Shown here piece by piece: positions 1 through 11,694 of a stretch of 64,000 nucleotides of DNA. The stretch is taken from assembly GCF_016802725.1 (NCBI RefSeq), contig NC_052679.1, positions 17,167,635 through 17,231,634 on the forward strand, written 5' to 3'. The stretch comes from Solenopsis invicta (lineage: Eukaryota > Arthropoda > Insecta > Hymenoptera > Formicidae). The position numbers and the translations under genes were made by a program. The notes below the pieces were generated by a model that saw only the letters and a program-made list of their open reading frames with translations, ran no database searches and had not been told where the DNA came from. Each line of letters opens with the position of its first letter. Position 1 is the stretch's first letter.

Positions 1-3000
1 GGATAAAGGAGGAATTATCGGGTGAAGAATAATCTGTCCAAAGCAATTCTTCAAAAGAAGAATGATTATGACAGTAAAAACTCGATTGACCAACGGTGTG
101 AAAGAAGAGTTGTTGGACACTTATACCATGACGTAGTGTCAAAAGAATGGTTCAAAAGAGAGAGAACACTAAAAGAAGCTTGAATTGGATCACCGCTGTA
201 AGAAATTACGTCATTGTCCTCGTAATGACAGATCGAACAAAGTTCTATCTGATCAAGCGGCGTGAGAAGCGTTTAGCCGATCGCTGTTTTCTCAAGTATC
301 GACAATGTCCAAAGAAAACCGATCGTTGATCATTGAATAAATATCCGTTCCCAGATAGATTTCGTGGTTCGTCGCTGGCTTGATCTTGAAATCAGCTAGA
401 GTGCATTCGAGAGAGTTGATTGAGAGATCGATGAAACTTTTTGTACTTAACTTTTTCTTAGCTAAGGTGTTTTAAACCAAAGCATGACGAACTGACAAAG
501 CGATGGCGATGTCTACAACGACGGACAACGATCTGATAACACGAAGAAGGAACGTGCCGAGGGAACATCGCGCTTATTCGAGACTTTACGTGGGACATGA
601 TTGTTTTCAGCAATGACAAGTCTCCCATTCATTTTTATCTTACGGCAGGATGGTAACAGCGTTCCATTCGTGAAAAGCTGTTTGTCGTGATTTCCTGATG
701 CAGGGGTATGCGTTTATCAAAGGTTATTCGTGAGAAAGTCGATGGCGTGGTACGTTAAGTTCTGCTTAAACAGCACAAAGGTCTAAAATATATGTACAAG
801 ATGTACTACGTAAAGTACTTTCGGAAAACGAAGTCCTTTCGGACGTTTTTTACGATTTCAGACATTTATGCTGTATGAGGATACTCCATCTTGTCTAAGA
901 GACCGAAAGAGAGAATATCTTGATCCTTAACGTTCTTATAATTGTATCTTAGAAACCCATCTAGTGCCGAATCCGCGTGCGTACCCCTAGATCGTAATTG
1001 TCGCATGCCGACAACGTCATGTCAAGTCGATTGTCTTGAATTAATTAAATTCTAATCGAAATCAAAACGTGTCGGTTTCGACTTGGTGCGTGTATGACCG
1101 CAGCTGCGATTTGAAGATGTACTAAAACGCGTACATAAATGTTGATCATTACACGAAATTACGGAAAAAAAAACGAGTTTTAGGCCAGAAGGGGAATATA
1201 CGACAGGTAACAGAGAGACGAAGTGCGATTAAGCGCAATATCGAACTGTAACTTATAGAGGACACCTTTACTCACCATTTTCGCGAGATCCACAGACGGA
1301 AGTAATATTTTAACGAAATTAATATTGCAAAGATGGTGGACCTTTGTGTTTACCATCGACATTCTATGATTTTATGACGAAGATCAAGAGACTTTTAAGT
1401 AAAAAAATGAGAACGCCTAAAAAATCAGGACGTTTTTCGTACGTTGTATTGAAGTATGACACTAATGACTACAAGCGGATTTCGCCGAAAGTCGGAGAAA
1501 GCTTTCCTCTATATGAGACACATTCGTGCCTACACGAGAATGATGGTGCTCGATTAGACCGATCATTGATGACGATACTGAGATACGGTGATATTGGGAG
1601 GAGGGGGGAAAGACGACGATGAAAGCGATTTGTCTTGTCGCTGCAAACGAGAAGCGATAGAGTGGCCCTCGGGCCCGGTTTCTATAGATTAGTGCGTAAG
1701 TTTTTTACCGCCTGTAAGTTACACACAATTTTCGGTTCCGATCGCGAGACTTACTTTCCCACACGCATACATATATCGTATATCGCCCACGAGCTCATTT
1801 GTCATTCGTCTGATTATTTATTGTTCATTCTTCGTTTGCGTTCATAATTACTTTTTTTATCACATTCGCACTGAGGCGCGCTCATTCGAGTTAATTAGTC
1901 AAAGAAACGTGAGATTAGTAATATCGTTTTACCTTTCGACAAAGAGTTTGTTTTGCAGATCAGCGAAAGAGAGGACGAGTGTGCGAGGGACTTTTGTAAT
2001 AGGAAGTAACGTAAGAGAGAGAAAGTGTGGAGTGGCGTAAATGACATCGAGAAAAAAAAGAAAAACGATAACGATCAATATTGTTATAAATACGATTATT
2101 ATCATACCAATTACTTTTAACGACTATTGTGCTTGTTATCATTGCGATTAATATTATTGTGCTACTACTATTATTATTATTGCGATTACTATTAATATTA
2201 TTGATATTACGTTCACAAGAGAGAAGGTCATTATCCTCATCATCATCATCGTTCTCTTTCTATCACACATATACATGAATAGAGAATTTTTATATTTATC
2301 GATACCTTCATACGTATGCTGGCGAGTTGACGTGCAAGAGAAAAGTATTTAAGACAGAAGTAGAAGGAGAGGAAAAGGAAAGAAAGACAGAAAGAAAGAG
2401 AGGGAGAAGGATGATGACGATGAAATATGTGTACCTATGTATTTACATATTATTTATTGACAAGTAATATAATGACCAGTTATCTAGGTAGGATGTTAAA
2501 ATTATGAAATTCAATTTAACGAAAACAAAATAAATTAATAAACTATTAAAATGAGAAGCTATTGTCGATCGATGATGATGCGCGCAGGATAGATTAAATA
2601 AACGATGAATTTATTGGAGTAATTTAAATAAAAATTATAAAAATAACAAAAAAAAAAGAATAAATAAATGATTAGGAACGAGCTTCACTGACACAGATTA
2701 GCGGGAAATATGAAGGAAGAAAAAATATATATATTATATATATATAGATATCTATATAATATATGAATAAAGTACGTAAAAAAGGAAGTGTAAAAGAGCG
2801 TGAGAAAGAGACAGAGCGAGAGAGATAGAGAGATGAAAGAAAGAGAGAGAAAGTAGGAGAGAGCGAGAGAGAGAGAGAGCAATTAAGATGTGAAAAACGT
2901 GAGCCTCAACACCTGTACGAACCCCCAAAAATCGCGGTGCTCGACGGATGCGAGAACGGTGATATCGATGATTTCTCGGTAGAACAATCAATAATAATTA

Positions 3001-3616
3001 TTAATTAAATGAGAAAAATTGTCGATCGTTCCAGGCAACGGAGGAAAGTGGCTACTTTTCGCTCTCGATGTTCCTCGATTCACTCGCGCTTCTTTTCCTC
3101 GATCGCTTCTTATTTTCACGGGCCGGACAGACGGCACGAATCGACAAAATCAAAAGATGCGCCTTTCCTCCGTCGCAAAAAAATTGTCTCGGATATTCTA
3201 CGAGAAACTCTAGTCAGAAATCTTATTTCCTGATGCGAGGAAATAAAAAGGAAAGCAACTCCTACTCGCGGAGTCACGTTGTTACGCGAAACTTCGCGTT
3301 TCCGGACAGCGCGAGATTGGAGAGACGTCCAAGAAACGTTCCGAGGATGCTGGGGATGCACTGTGGACGTAGCTCGAATATTCTCTGATATTTTGATGTT
3401 ATTCGAGTTCCTCATACGATTACACGATTACGCGGTTCTCACCCGTCGCAGCGCATCCGCGCGTCGCATTCTTTTCGAATAACGAATTAAAAGAAAAAAA
3501 AAATAGAAAAAAAAACTTACTGTGGAGTGTTCATGGTGCTATGATTATTATTATTATAGAAATAACGATGTTACGCTATATGATAAAAATGATAATATAA
3601 TAAATATATACTATAC
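1..3616. other. No recognisable gene; AT-rich, UTR-like sequence
   Basis: All frames are broken by stops and no domain is recognisable. The stretch holds ATT-type simple repeats near 2160-2220, purine-rich sequence near 2350-2410 and a GA-rich tract near 2790-2880. AATAAA-like words near 2527 would fit a 3' untranslated region of a gene lying to the left, but no coding end is visible to support that. The short open frames here (for example 1344-1622 and 3009-3415) have no family resemblance and look like chance. Confidence 0.5.
2790..2880. repeat. GA-rich microsatellite
   Basis: Imperfect run of GA/GAAA units, purest at about 2861-2880. It generates the spurious Leu/Ser-rich open frames on the opposite strand. 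Confidence 0.85.
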
Positions 3617-3753
3617 CTTAGAATTTGTCGCCTGTGTGCCTCACGCGTCTTGATTTTCTCCTCGTCGATCGACCGTAGATCAGCCGCCTGTTCGAGATGT
3701 TTTTGCACAAGGATCAAGACCGGGCGTGATCCTGCTGCATTCAGAATTGGATG
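3617..3753 (-). CDS. Orphan candidate coding exon, unknown protein
   Basis: On the minus strand a 137-nt open segment is bounded by a plausible acceptor (CACAG then CATCC, exon starting at 3753) and a donor (CTAAG then GTATAG after 3617). It translates to about 45 charged, helix-prone residues beginning HPILNAAGSR and containing RSIDEEKIKTREAHRRQIL, with no stop. The phase is 0 in and 2 out. A possible 18-nt micro-exon with a strong GTAAGT donor follows at about 3522-3539 and is in phase. I do not recognise the protein and found no partner exon. It could be a distal exon of the unidentified minus-strand gene at 13454-14623, but the phases do not join directly, so another exon would be needed. 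It may also be a chance open frame. Confidence 0.3.
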
Positions 3754-4290
3754 CTGTGCAGACACGCGAAAATGATCTCTACGTTCGACTCACGACGATC
3801 GTGACGCGAGATACAACTTTTCGTGGCTTCCAGCGTCGTAAGTTAGATCAATCAGGAATCGCACCGGTTTCGTGATCCCGCTTCTGCATGTTCACGTGTT
3901 TTGTTTTACATGTCGTGTAAGTTTGTAATGAACAAAAGAAGGAAAAAATAAATAGCCCCGTACGCCCTGCAAAACTGCGTTCAAGTGCATTTTTAACTGT
4001 GTACTCACGTTTTTATTTTTTCATATCACTAAAAAAAAAAAATGTAAAAAGTAATTTAAATCAATTTCACTAATAAATTACTAAAGAATTAATTGGTACA
4101 GGTGTAAAATCACATTTTTTGTTAGATAAAATAAATATAATTGACAGCTCGAGTTAAATCTACAATTGTGGTTTTTGTTTTTTCAAAATGTATCGATATT
4201 TGATCTATGATATGCATTGTAATATGACACTAGTACTGATGATACAATCTCATATTCTTAGAATATAGTAACATTGGATATCTTTATTGT

Positions 4291-4317
4291 AATATATCAA
4301 AATCATTTTGATATATT
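4291..4317. repeat. Perfect AT-rich hairpin, 12-bp arms
   Basis: AATATATCAAAA at 4291-4302 is the exact reverse complement of 4306-4317, with a 3-nt loop (TCA). It lies about 70 nt beyond the candidate poly(A) signal of the minus-strand gene, so it may fall in the transcript's downstream region. Confidence 0.8.
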
Positions 4318-4385
4318 CATTGAATATTGAATAGCACGCTCGATTAATGCACGTGTGAATCATGGCTTTACATGGCCGTTAAGTA

Positions 4386-4391
4386 TTTATT
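4386..4391 (-). terminator. Candidate poly(A) signal of glycosidase-like gene
   Basis: TTTATT on the plus strand reads AATAAA on the minus strand, about 430 nt past the stop at 4823. It is the first such hexamer downstream of the stop. A second is at 4283-4288. Confidence 0.35.
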
Positions 4392-4822
4392 CCTAACAAT
4401 CCTGCTGCACTCTGTCAAGGATGTTCATCACAATGTTGGATATATTTAAATATTGTAATCGCAGCTTTTTTTATAGATACATTCATTTAATACATTGAAT
4501 ATTGCGTTTGCAAAATTCTCGCCATTTCAAACGCAGTGATATGTATTTGCTAATGCACGATTATTTTTCTGCACTTTTGGATTTGTTCAAGGAGGAACAA
4601 GTTCATCTTGCGTATTATTGAAGAATCAAGGTTGTATCAATAAAAATATGTAGCTAAGCAGTCGATATTCGTATAGTATTGATTGTACGACACGTTTGAC
4701 ACGTTCGTCGCACGAAGCGATCACATCCAAATGATCGTCCGTTTCAGCTATTGATCTTGAGATTCTCTAGCAAGACTTTGGCACAACGCGTGACGTAAAA
4801 CGGCGAAGCAATATCGCATCCC

Positions 4823-7800
4823 TCAGAATCTCGTGTTGTCCGGCATCTTGACGAAATATGCGACCTTGTCCTCGGCTACCCTGTAATTGTGAATCCATCT
4901 CGAGCCTTTCCTCAGGCTCCCGTCGATACCGTCCCTCCAGACCCCAGCCGGCAGGTAGACTTCCCTCTGTCTGCTACCAGAATAGAGTACCGGCGCCACG
5001 ATCAACTCCTCGCCCACGGAAAATTCATCGACCACTACGTGACATGCTGGATCAGCCGGATCCAACATCCAGAGTGGCCTGATAATGGGCAGACCGGTAT
5101 TCAGAGTCTCGTTCGCGTACTTCTTCAGTAACGGCGTAACCGTCTTCTGTCGCAGGGTAGTCAACCTCTTAGCGATCTCCAGGACTGACTCATCTGAGTA
5201 TTTGCTTGGCAGATGGGTGAAGCGGATCACGGGCAAAAAGGTAGACAGCTGCAGCCAGCGGGTGTAGAGCTCCTTGTCTGGAAGATCTACCTCGAAGTCG
5301 TTATCTGGATTGTTGTCAGACATTGGAAGCGCCACATCGCCGCCCACCGCTCCTGGCATGATGAACGGGTAGCCGATCATGCCATAAGTGAGGACGGTGG
5401 GAATGACGGTCGTGATGGCCTTCCAAGACGATGGGAAGGGAGGCAGGGACACAAAGACAGGCGCCCGTGGCCTGGAAATGGCGCTCGAAACGCCGATCAC
5501 GGGTATGGTGCCTAATATCGAGCGAGTGAAGATGGTCTTGTAATGATCGGGATTGGTCAGAGGCTCCTCGCACTTGTAATAATGCGGCATATCCTGGGCG
5601 GTACCTAGGTCGAGGTAGAACGAGTCCACGTGATATTTCATAATTAAACTCTCGAGCTTTGTCTGCAACCAGGGCAAGGTTTTGTTGTTTGTGATGTCGA
5701 GCACGCCGGCACTGTTACTTTGCTTGTATCTAAAATTAAATATAAATTTCTTTAAAAAATATTTTTTACGATCAGATTATAGTACGCGTTATAAGATATG
5801 ATATGCTAGAAAAATCGTATATTGAAAATCTTAACAACCTTGTCAATGCCGGAATTCTAGGATCGCTTCCTCTCTCGGAAATTAGTAATCTATTAGCCAC
5901 AGCGTCCTTAAAGTTGATGGATTCCGTAGAGATGAACGGCTGGATGCTGAAGACTATTCTAAATCCTCTGCGATGAATGATATTGATAGTTTCTTCCATA
6001 GAAGGGAATCGTTCCTCATCTAGGACGAAATCACCTGGACTAGGCTGCCATTCTTCGCTCAGTAGGACGTGTCCTTGGCGCAGGAATCCTAGCGCGATCA
6101 CATCCTCCGTGTAATTATAAATGGCAGCTTCGTTAATAGGTGAAATTTGCCAGACCGGTTCGGACAGTAAAGAATGAACGGCGTGCAGTTCTTCAGGCTT
6201 CAGACCATCCCACAGAGACTTCTCCGCCATCGAGGAGTGCAAACTCTTCATGTTGTCGGTTGCGCAGATAGTGTAATTAAGCTGAGGTAGCGGCGTCAAG
6301 TGATTGATATAAGCGAAAGCATCGTGTTTAGCTTGCAGGCAGAAATCAGTGGTACGATTGGCGTTGATGGAGACATAAAGCGGCGTCTCAGGGTCTACTA
6401 GAATCGTAGCTCCCTTCGAATTCAGGAAGTATCTCTTCAGCACGTTGCCGAAAGAATGTTTTCTTACGTCGCCAGTGATAAAGGGACTCAGCTCCAGGCG
6501 GCCGCGTTCCAGGGGATATGCCATGTTCTGAATCTGACCGGCGCCGTACCAATGGCCTCTCTTCGAGGACCAGTCGAAGCAATCTTTAGGATTGTAATAG
6601 GGACTCAAGCTCTGCCAAGTAACATGGTAACAATGCATACCTTCGCGCTTCGTCTCCGCGAGGTAAAGCCGCGTCTGCTGCAGCCATTCGAGGCAGACCG
6701 AGTCCTGCCGCAGATGATGAGGAAGGCAAGGGTACACCCCCGTGTTCGGTGGAATACCCTCGCCGAGTCGAGCGGCGACGATTTCCGCCCCGGTGCTGCT
6801 GTAGACTCTCATTACCCTTTCATTTTTATTGAATCTGCAAAAAAAAAATTTGACGCGCGATAAATAATTGTTAGAAAGGAATCTCTTACGAGAAATAATA
6901 AAGCGAAAATTAGAGGAAGTATTTATCAAGCTGGATGTGTGTGCGATGATGAAGAAAAATTTGTTGTATAAAATATTGGATAATTGGTACTGACATCTCC
7001 CTCCCTTCTAAGATAATGTAGCCTCTGAAAAGCTAAGCGTGCACGTTGGGTTGCCAATTGAATACGCATTTTGAGACTGGCACGAGATCAGCACGATAAA
7101 CGAGCCTTAATGTATTCCATTAGGTGCTTCCTGGCAGAGGCAAATGACCGAAAGTTATTTCAGAGTAGACGACAAGCGATGTCGCCGACTATTGAAATAC
7201 CACTCCTCACAGTATTGGCACAGCGTAATGTCAATAAAATACTAAACAATTTTGATGCGTTATCGATTTTAATAGCAGGTACTTACCTAAATTTATCAAA
7301 ATAAGCTCGTTGTAGAACGTGTTGAGTGTAATAAATGTGAGCGAATCCCACGAGAAAGACGATGCAGAGAAATAGGATACCGACAAATGCTTTGAGCCTG
7401 AAGAAAATTGGTTTTTTTAGAAAATTATTACATGCCTTTAAAAAATTACTGTAATATAATAACAATCGACGTATAATCCCTATTAAATTTAGCACGTCTA
7501 TCACTAAAATTTTATAAAATCCATCTTTCAATCGCTCTACCTGTAATCAGCATTTTGACGTCTCGCACTGCTACGCAACGCCTGCGGTAACGATAATTGC
7601 AACTTCTCCTTCAGAAGACTGCTGATGCTGTTCACGCTGGTTATCGTAGAAGTCGCGCTTTGCACGCCCGAAAGTTCCGTAGCATCATTTCCCATTTTTT
7701 CACTGACCGAAGACGACACGATTCTGCCTTTTCTTCGTGGTGGAGCTTGCAGCGGTACTCTAAAAAACAATTTCGACATCATCATTAATTATATAAAGCT

Positions 7801-10800
7801 CATCTTAGACGATTCAATTTGTGTCAAAATTCTATCAATAATTTTGTATTGTGTAATACAAAAAATTTTAAAGAACTAAAAGATATATAAAAATACGTAA
7901 ATAAATATATATCTATCAATATAAAATGTATATCAAAATATACGACGTATAAAATTGTAAACAGAATTTTACCTCAAAACGTCTTATCTGATACAAATAT
8001 TATAGATTATCTAAAGTGGACTTGAATAAATACACAGTGAGTTTTTCTGTTTCAAGTTTCACTGGAAGATATATGTCATTGTACCTTTGCAATGATACAG
8101 CGCTACCGATATCATATCTCGGGATCATCTTGTTGTCTTAGCAAAGGTACTGATGTTTTAATTGTTAAACTAATAAACCCATAACTAATATTTCAACAAA
8201 TTGATAGAATGAGATTTTATTTAACGTTTTAATTAGTTTTAAATCTACAGTTAAATCTTTAAATTTATTCATTTCTCAATACGAAAATCACAAACACATA
8301 AGCATAAACCTATTTTAAAAGATCTACGTGCACTCATATTTGATGCGAAAGAAGTCAGGAGACAAGACAAAAAATTGTGAACAATTATGCGTGTACGAAA
8401 AAGCGAAGAAACCGTAATTACGATCGAGCGGAGACTGTTGGCCAAAAGCGGCGATTATGGAAATAAACTCTTAGAGCGCGATAACCCTGAAGCGATATCA
8501 AGGAAGGTCGGACCTGACGATGACGATGCTTACGATGACCGTGAACACGGTCAGATAGGTACGCTTGTTTCATCTGCTCAGTCGGAACGCGACCGCAAGT
8601 GAGAACGATAAACAGTACCTCGTATGCGTCTAGTGGGGTGTTACAATGCAAATTGCGCATTTAGAGCGCATATCGCCGAGAGAAAATTGCAGGCGAGATA
8701 TTCATCTCCTGCGAGTAAGTTACACAGAGCTGTTTCTTTAGTCTTAAGCTCGGTGGCATCGGCATTTATAGATTTATTAAGCGGTTGAAACGGGTTAAAA
8801 CAGGTGCGAACCAGATCCGGTATTGGAATGGCAAATATGACAACGGCATAACGTGTAATACGTTGTGCTACGCTATTATCATACGCTTGAGTCAAGCCTT
8901 GCCATAAAAGTTTATAGAAAAGAATCGCTTGTATTGTATTTCACTTGAATCTACATCTGCGAGAAATCGACTGAAGCCAACTGTTCGGACTGGCAAAATT
9001 TCAATCATCGTTAAACAAACTGAAACTCTCTGATATTAAATCAGAACTATAAAGTATATACTATTTCTGATTCGTACAAATTTAGAAATCGTAAACTAAA
9101 ACGATGCAAAATCTGGCTGTTAATTCTTCTGTTCTCTTCTTTTTCGATTTATTTCTTAATTTTAATTGAACACCGAGTCTGACACTCACTTGGCTAACTC
9201 TTCGTCATTCGCTTCCTCCTCAGTTTCGGATCCTAGAGGACTTCCATTTGGCGTTGAGCCGCTGTTGCTGAAAGTTACGCTGCTGCTGGTTTCGCTCTCC
9301 TCTCTCGTAAATTTCGAGGCGGTACCCTGAAACATCACAATCCGGAGTTCAGGTGCAAATAAGCGCGCGTAAACTGCGTCAGCACCTGTGCAATGAAACA
9401 AATCAAATCGTCGATCAATCGTCGATCATGGTTGTAAATTATTTTTGACGATCGTATAGCAAGGCTCATCTGTACCTTATCTAAATATATTAATCAATGA
9501 TGTATCGAGAGCAACGCTGCGCTTCGACACGCTCAATTTAAGCGTTTCGTGTTTACGTTATTTTTTATTGACATTTGATCTGCGAGGAAATACAAGGAGG
9601 TATTGCTAAAATAATTTTATTAATATTTTTTTTAGATTATATATTTTTCTAGATTCATAAAACTTTGCGGAAATTTTCGCAAAGGCTTCTCGCCTGAAAC
9701 AATAGGTACAACGACCGTATTAAGAAATGCACTTCTTATCAGCAACGTTTATTACTCGTCGTATATCAAGTGGAAAATTTAGCGAGCGTGAAACGGAATA
9801 TTTTAGGCAGTATTACCGGTTCTCTGCAGTAAAACGTCACTCAGGCACGTTCTCGACCTTCGCTTTAAAAACATTAGCGTTACGCTAATTACTTCGTATG
9901 GCAATATTCCTTGAACACAAGTCTTCATATATTATAGAGTTTGATTAAAAATTGGTGACACGCCTTAATAATTAGTATAATGCGTCGCTTGATTATCTTT
10001 ATTGTGATCTAAAGTATATCTTATCTCTCAAAGTATATATATCTTTTATATTAAATTTACTAAATTATTAAAAAGCCTCATGAATATGAAAGATTTTTTG
10101 TTTTTATCTGCAGCTATTTAAATTTTAAATATCTCAAATATAAAAATGTATAATTAGACCGCTTTGAGGAATCTGACGTTATCACGCAACTTTGTTATGC
10201 AAATTACAATACTTTCACTCGCACCTTCTGAACGACGTTCAGCTTGCGTTTTTTAACGTCAGTCAAGGCATTCTTTAAAGAATATATCAAACTGCGTCTG
10301 TGGTCCTTGACATCTATCTCGTACCATTCATACCAGTCCATACCACTCAACGGTCACTTCTCTGGCACTTTCGTGCCTATCCGCACTCTTTCACGCTATA
10401 TATAACACGATGTAAAACACTTCATCCGACATTAACGTAAGACTTGTATGAGGTCTTCCAAAGATAACTCAAAGATACAAATCAGATTGAAGTATTTCTT
10501 TAGTGGAAATTTTTTGAAGCATATCATCCAAAATCAAATTAATCACGATGAAGTTTCTTTTCATAAACGCGCAAAAGCGAAGAGAGATACGATATGACGT
10601 TATCCTCGTCATGCGAGAGACTGACATTGATTACGTTCAATGGATGAGAACTATGTTGAATGTTATTTTGTTTGACTTTTGAAACTTTTTTTTCACAGTA
10701 TCGACGAATGTGTATAATTCTTCTTTTTTTTTCGACGCTTGAAGAACATTTCTGTCATCGTCAGTATATTTTGCGTCAGCCTCTTCTAATATTTACATAA

Positions 10801-11140
10801 GTTTATATACGAGTGAAGGACTTCTCTGTTCTAATAATAGATTGCTCAGATATTTGTGACATGCATTCTAACATAGGAATTTTCGCATGGGAATTAATTG
10901 TATCACCAATGCAGTTACGTTTATTAAAATAAATTTAACTTACGTTTTGCCTGTCTATCCGAAGATCGTCCATCTCGTTGAGTTTGCTGGGCATAGATAT
11001 GCTGGTCTTACGTATGTTCGTCGCGCGTAGCGCTGTTACTTCCGGCAATACTTTCACCGTCTTCGTGTCGTTGTCGGTTTCTTGATTATTCTCTTGCTTG
11101 GTTGCGTTAACAACGACGTTGACATTATCACTCGGTTTGC
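4823..11140 (-). CDS. Family 31 glycosidase-like membrane protein (MYORG/KIAA1161-type), N-terminus missing
   Basis: Six minus-strand exons join in frame across GT-AG introns: 11140-10944, 9326-9190, 7759-7541, 7397-7287, 6834-5839 and 5729-4823 (stop). They give at least 854 residues, longer than human MYORG (about 714) because of a roughly 185-residue Ser/Thr/Glu-rich N-terminal part. One membrane segment (AFVGILFLCIVFLVGFAHIY, about residue 187-206 of the visible protein) followed by a long lumenal region predicts a type II membrane protein. The family-31 glycosidase region fills exons 5 and 6. Recognisable parts are the nucleophile-type motif FYLDLGT (Asp about 593), the IPTVLTYGMIGYPF core, and the end VAYFVKMPDNTRF. 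The usual W-x-x-D-N general-acid motif before IPT is not seen (SSWKAITTVIPT instead), so activity is uncertain. The first exon entered at 11140 needs one nucleotide from an upstream exon that I could not place, so the start codon is unknown. Drosophila tobi is a possible relative. The gene is head-to-head with NME5. Confidence 0.92.
7760..9189 (-). other. Intron of glycosidase-like gene
   Basis: Non-coding by splice reconstruction. A more GC-balanced patch at about 8390-8900 carries open frames on both strands (plus 8387-8602, minus 8641-8895), but neither resembles a known protein nor has convincing splice sites. I see no RNA gene. Confidence 0.6.
9327..10943 (-). other. Intron of glycosidase-like gene
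   Basis: AT-rich intron of about 1.6 kb between the exons ending at 10944 and starting at 9326. The donor is AAAAC then GTAAGT and the acceptor is TTTCAG, both in phase 0. No coding or repeat structure was seen. Confidence 0.7.
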
Positions 11141-11694
11141 CTGGAAAGTCTGAAAGCCAATCGAGAGGAATAATTGGATAAAAGTTACAAGTATTTGAGC
11201 ACGCCTTAAAGCAAGTTGTGACAATTAATTTTGCGGAAATAACGTTAAACAATCAACAATAGTATAATCTCTAAATTTGCGTAATTCAAACTCGTTATCG
11301 CTGTATAAATATTCGCACGATATTAGCGAATTAAAAACGAATGCACCTACGCAAGTGGTATGTTCCTATATGCTAACTTATCGCAGTGCAAACTCTCGTA
11401 AGAAAACATCGCGATAATTGAAACGGCGGCGCCGATCAAGAGAGAGATCAAGAAGATTTCATTGGAGTAATTAAAAAAAGTTAATGCTTTTTACTATGAC
11501 GGTGGCAGAACAAATAAATATCGAGCAATCTGATATAACCTTTCACAATCTTCTCAAACATATAAATGACATAAATAAGTGGAAAAATTAGATTGATTGT
11601 GTGACAATCGAGTCTTTCTTTCTGAACGCAAACGAATAAGATAACGTAATAAAAATAATTTTAAAAAAGTGTTCGGTCTGTGTGCGAGATAAAA
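11141..11694. promoter_or_regulatory. Putative bidirectional promoter region, glycosidase-like gene / NME5
   Basis: This spacer separates the most upstream exon found for the minus-strand gene (11140) from the NME5 start codon (11695). It is AT-rich with a small GC-rich core (about 11424-11440). No TATA box or clear initiator stands out. At 11362-11377 GTTCCTATATGCTAAC loosely resembles an RFX X-box (two half sites around AT) but fails the consensus in the second half. If the glycosidase gene has a further 5' exon elsewhere, this would be an intron of that gene instead. Confidence 0.35.

Larger units (their letters stand above)
3754..4822. other. Spacer and 3' flank of the glycosidase-like gene
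   Basis: AT-rich and non-coding in all frames. The right half is the probable 3' UTR of the minus-strand gene that stops at 4823. A perfect hairpin lies at 4291-4317. No other structure was seen. Confidence 0.6.

Noticed and set aside
8387..8895. Open frames on both strands within an intron
   Set aside because: No homology, no usable splice sites, and they contradict the clean splice chain of the surrounding gene.
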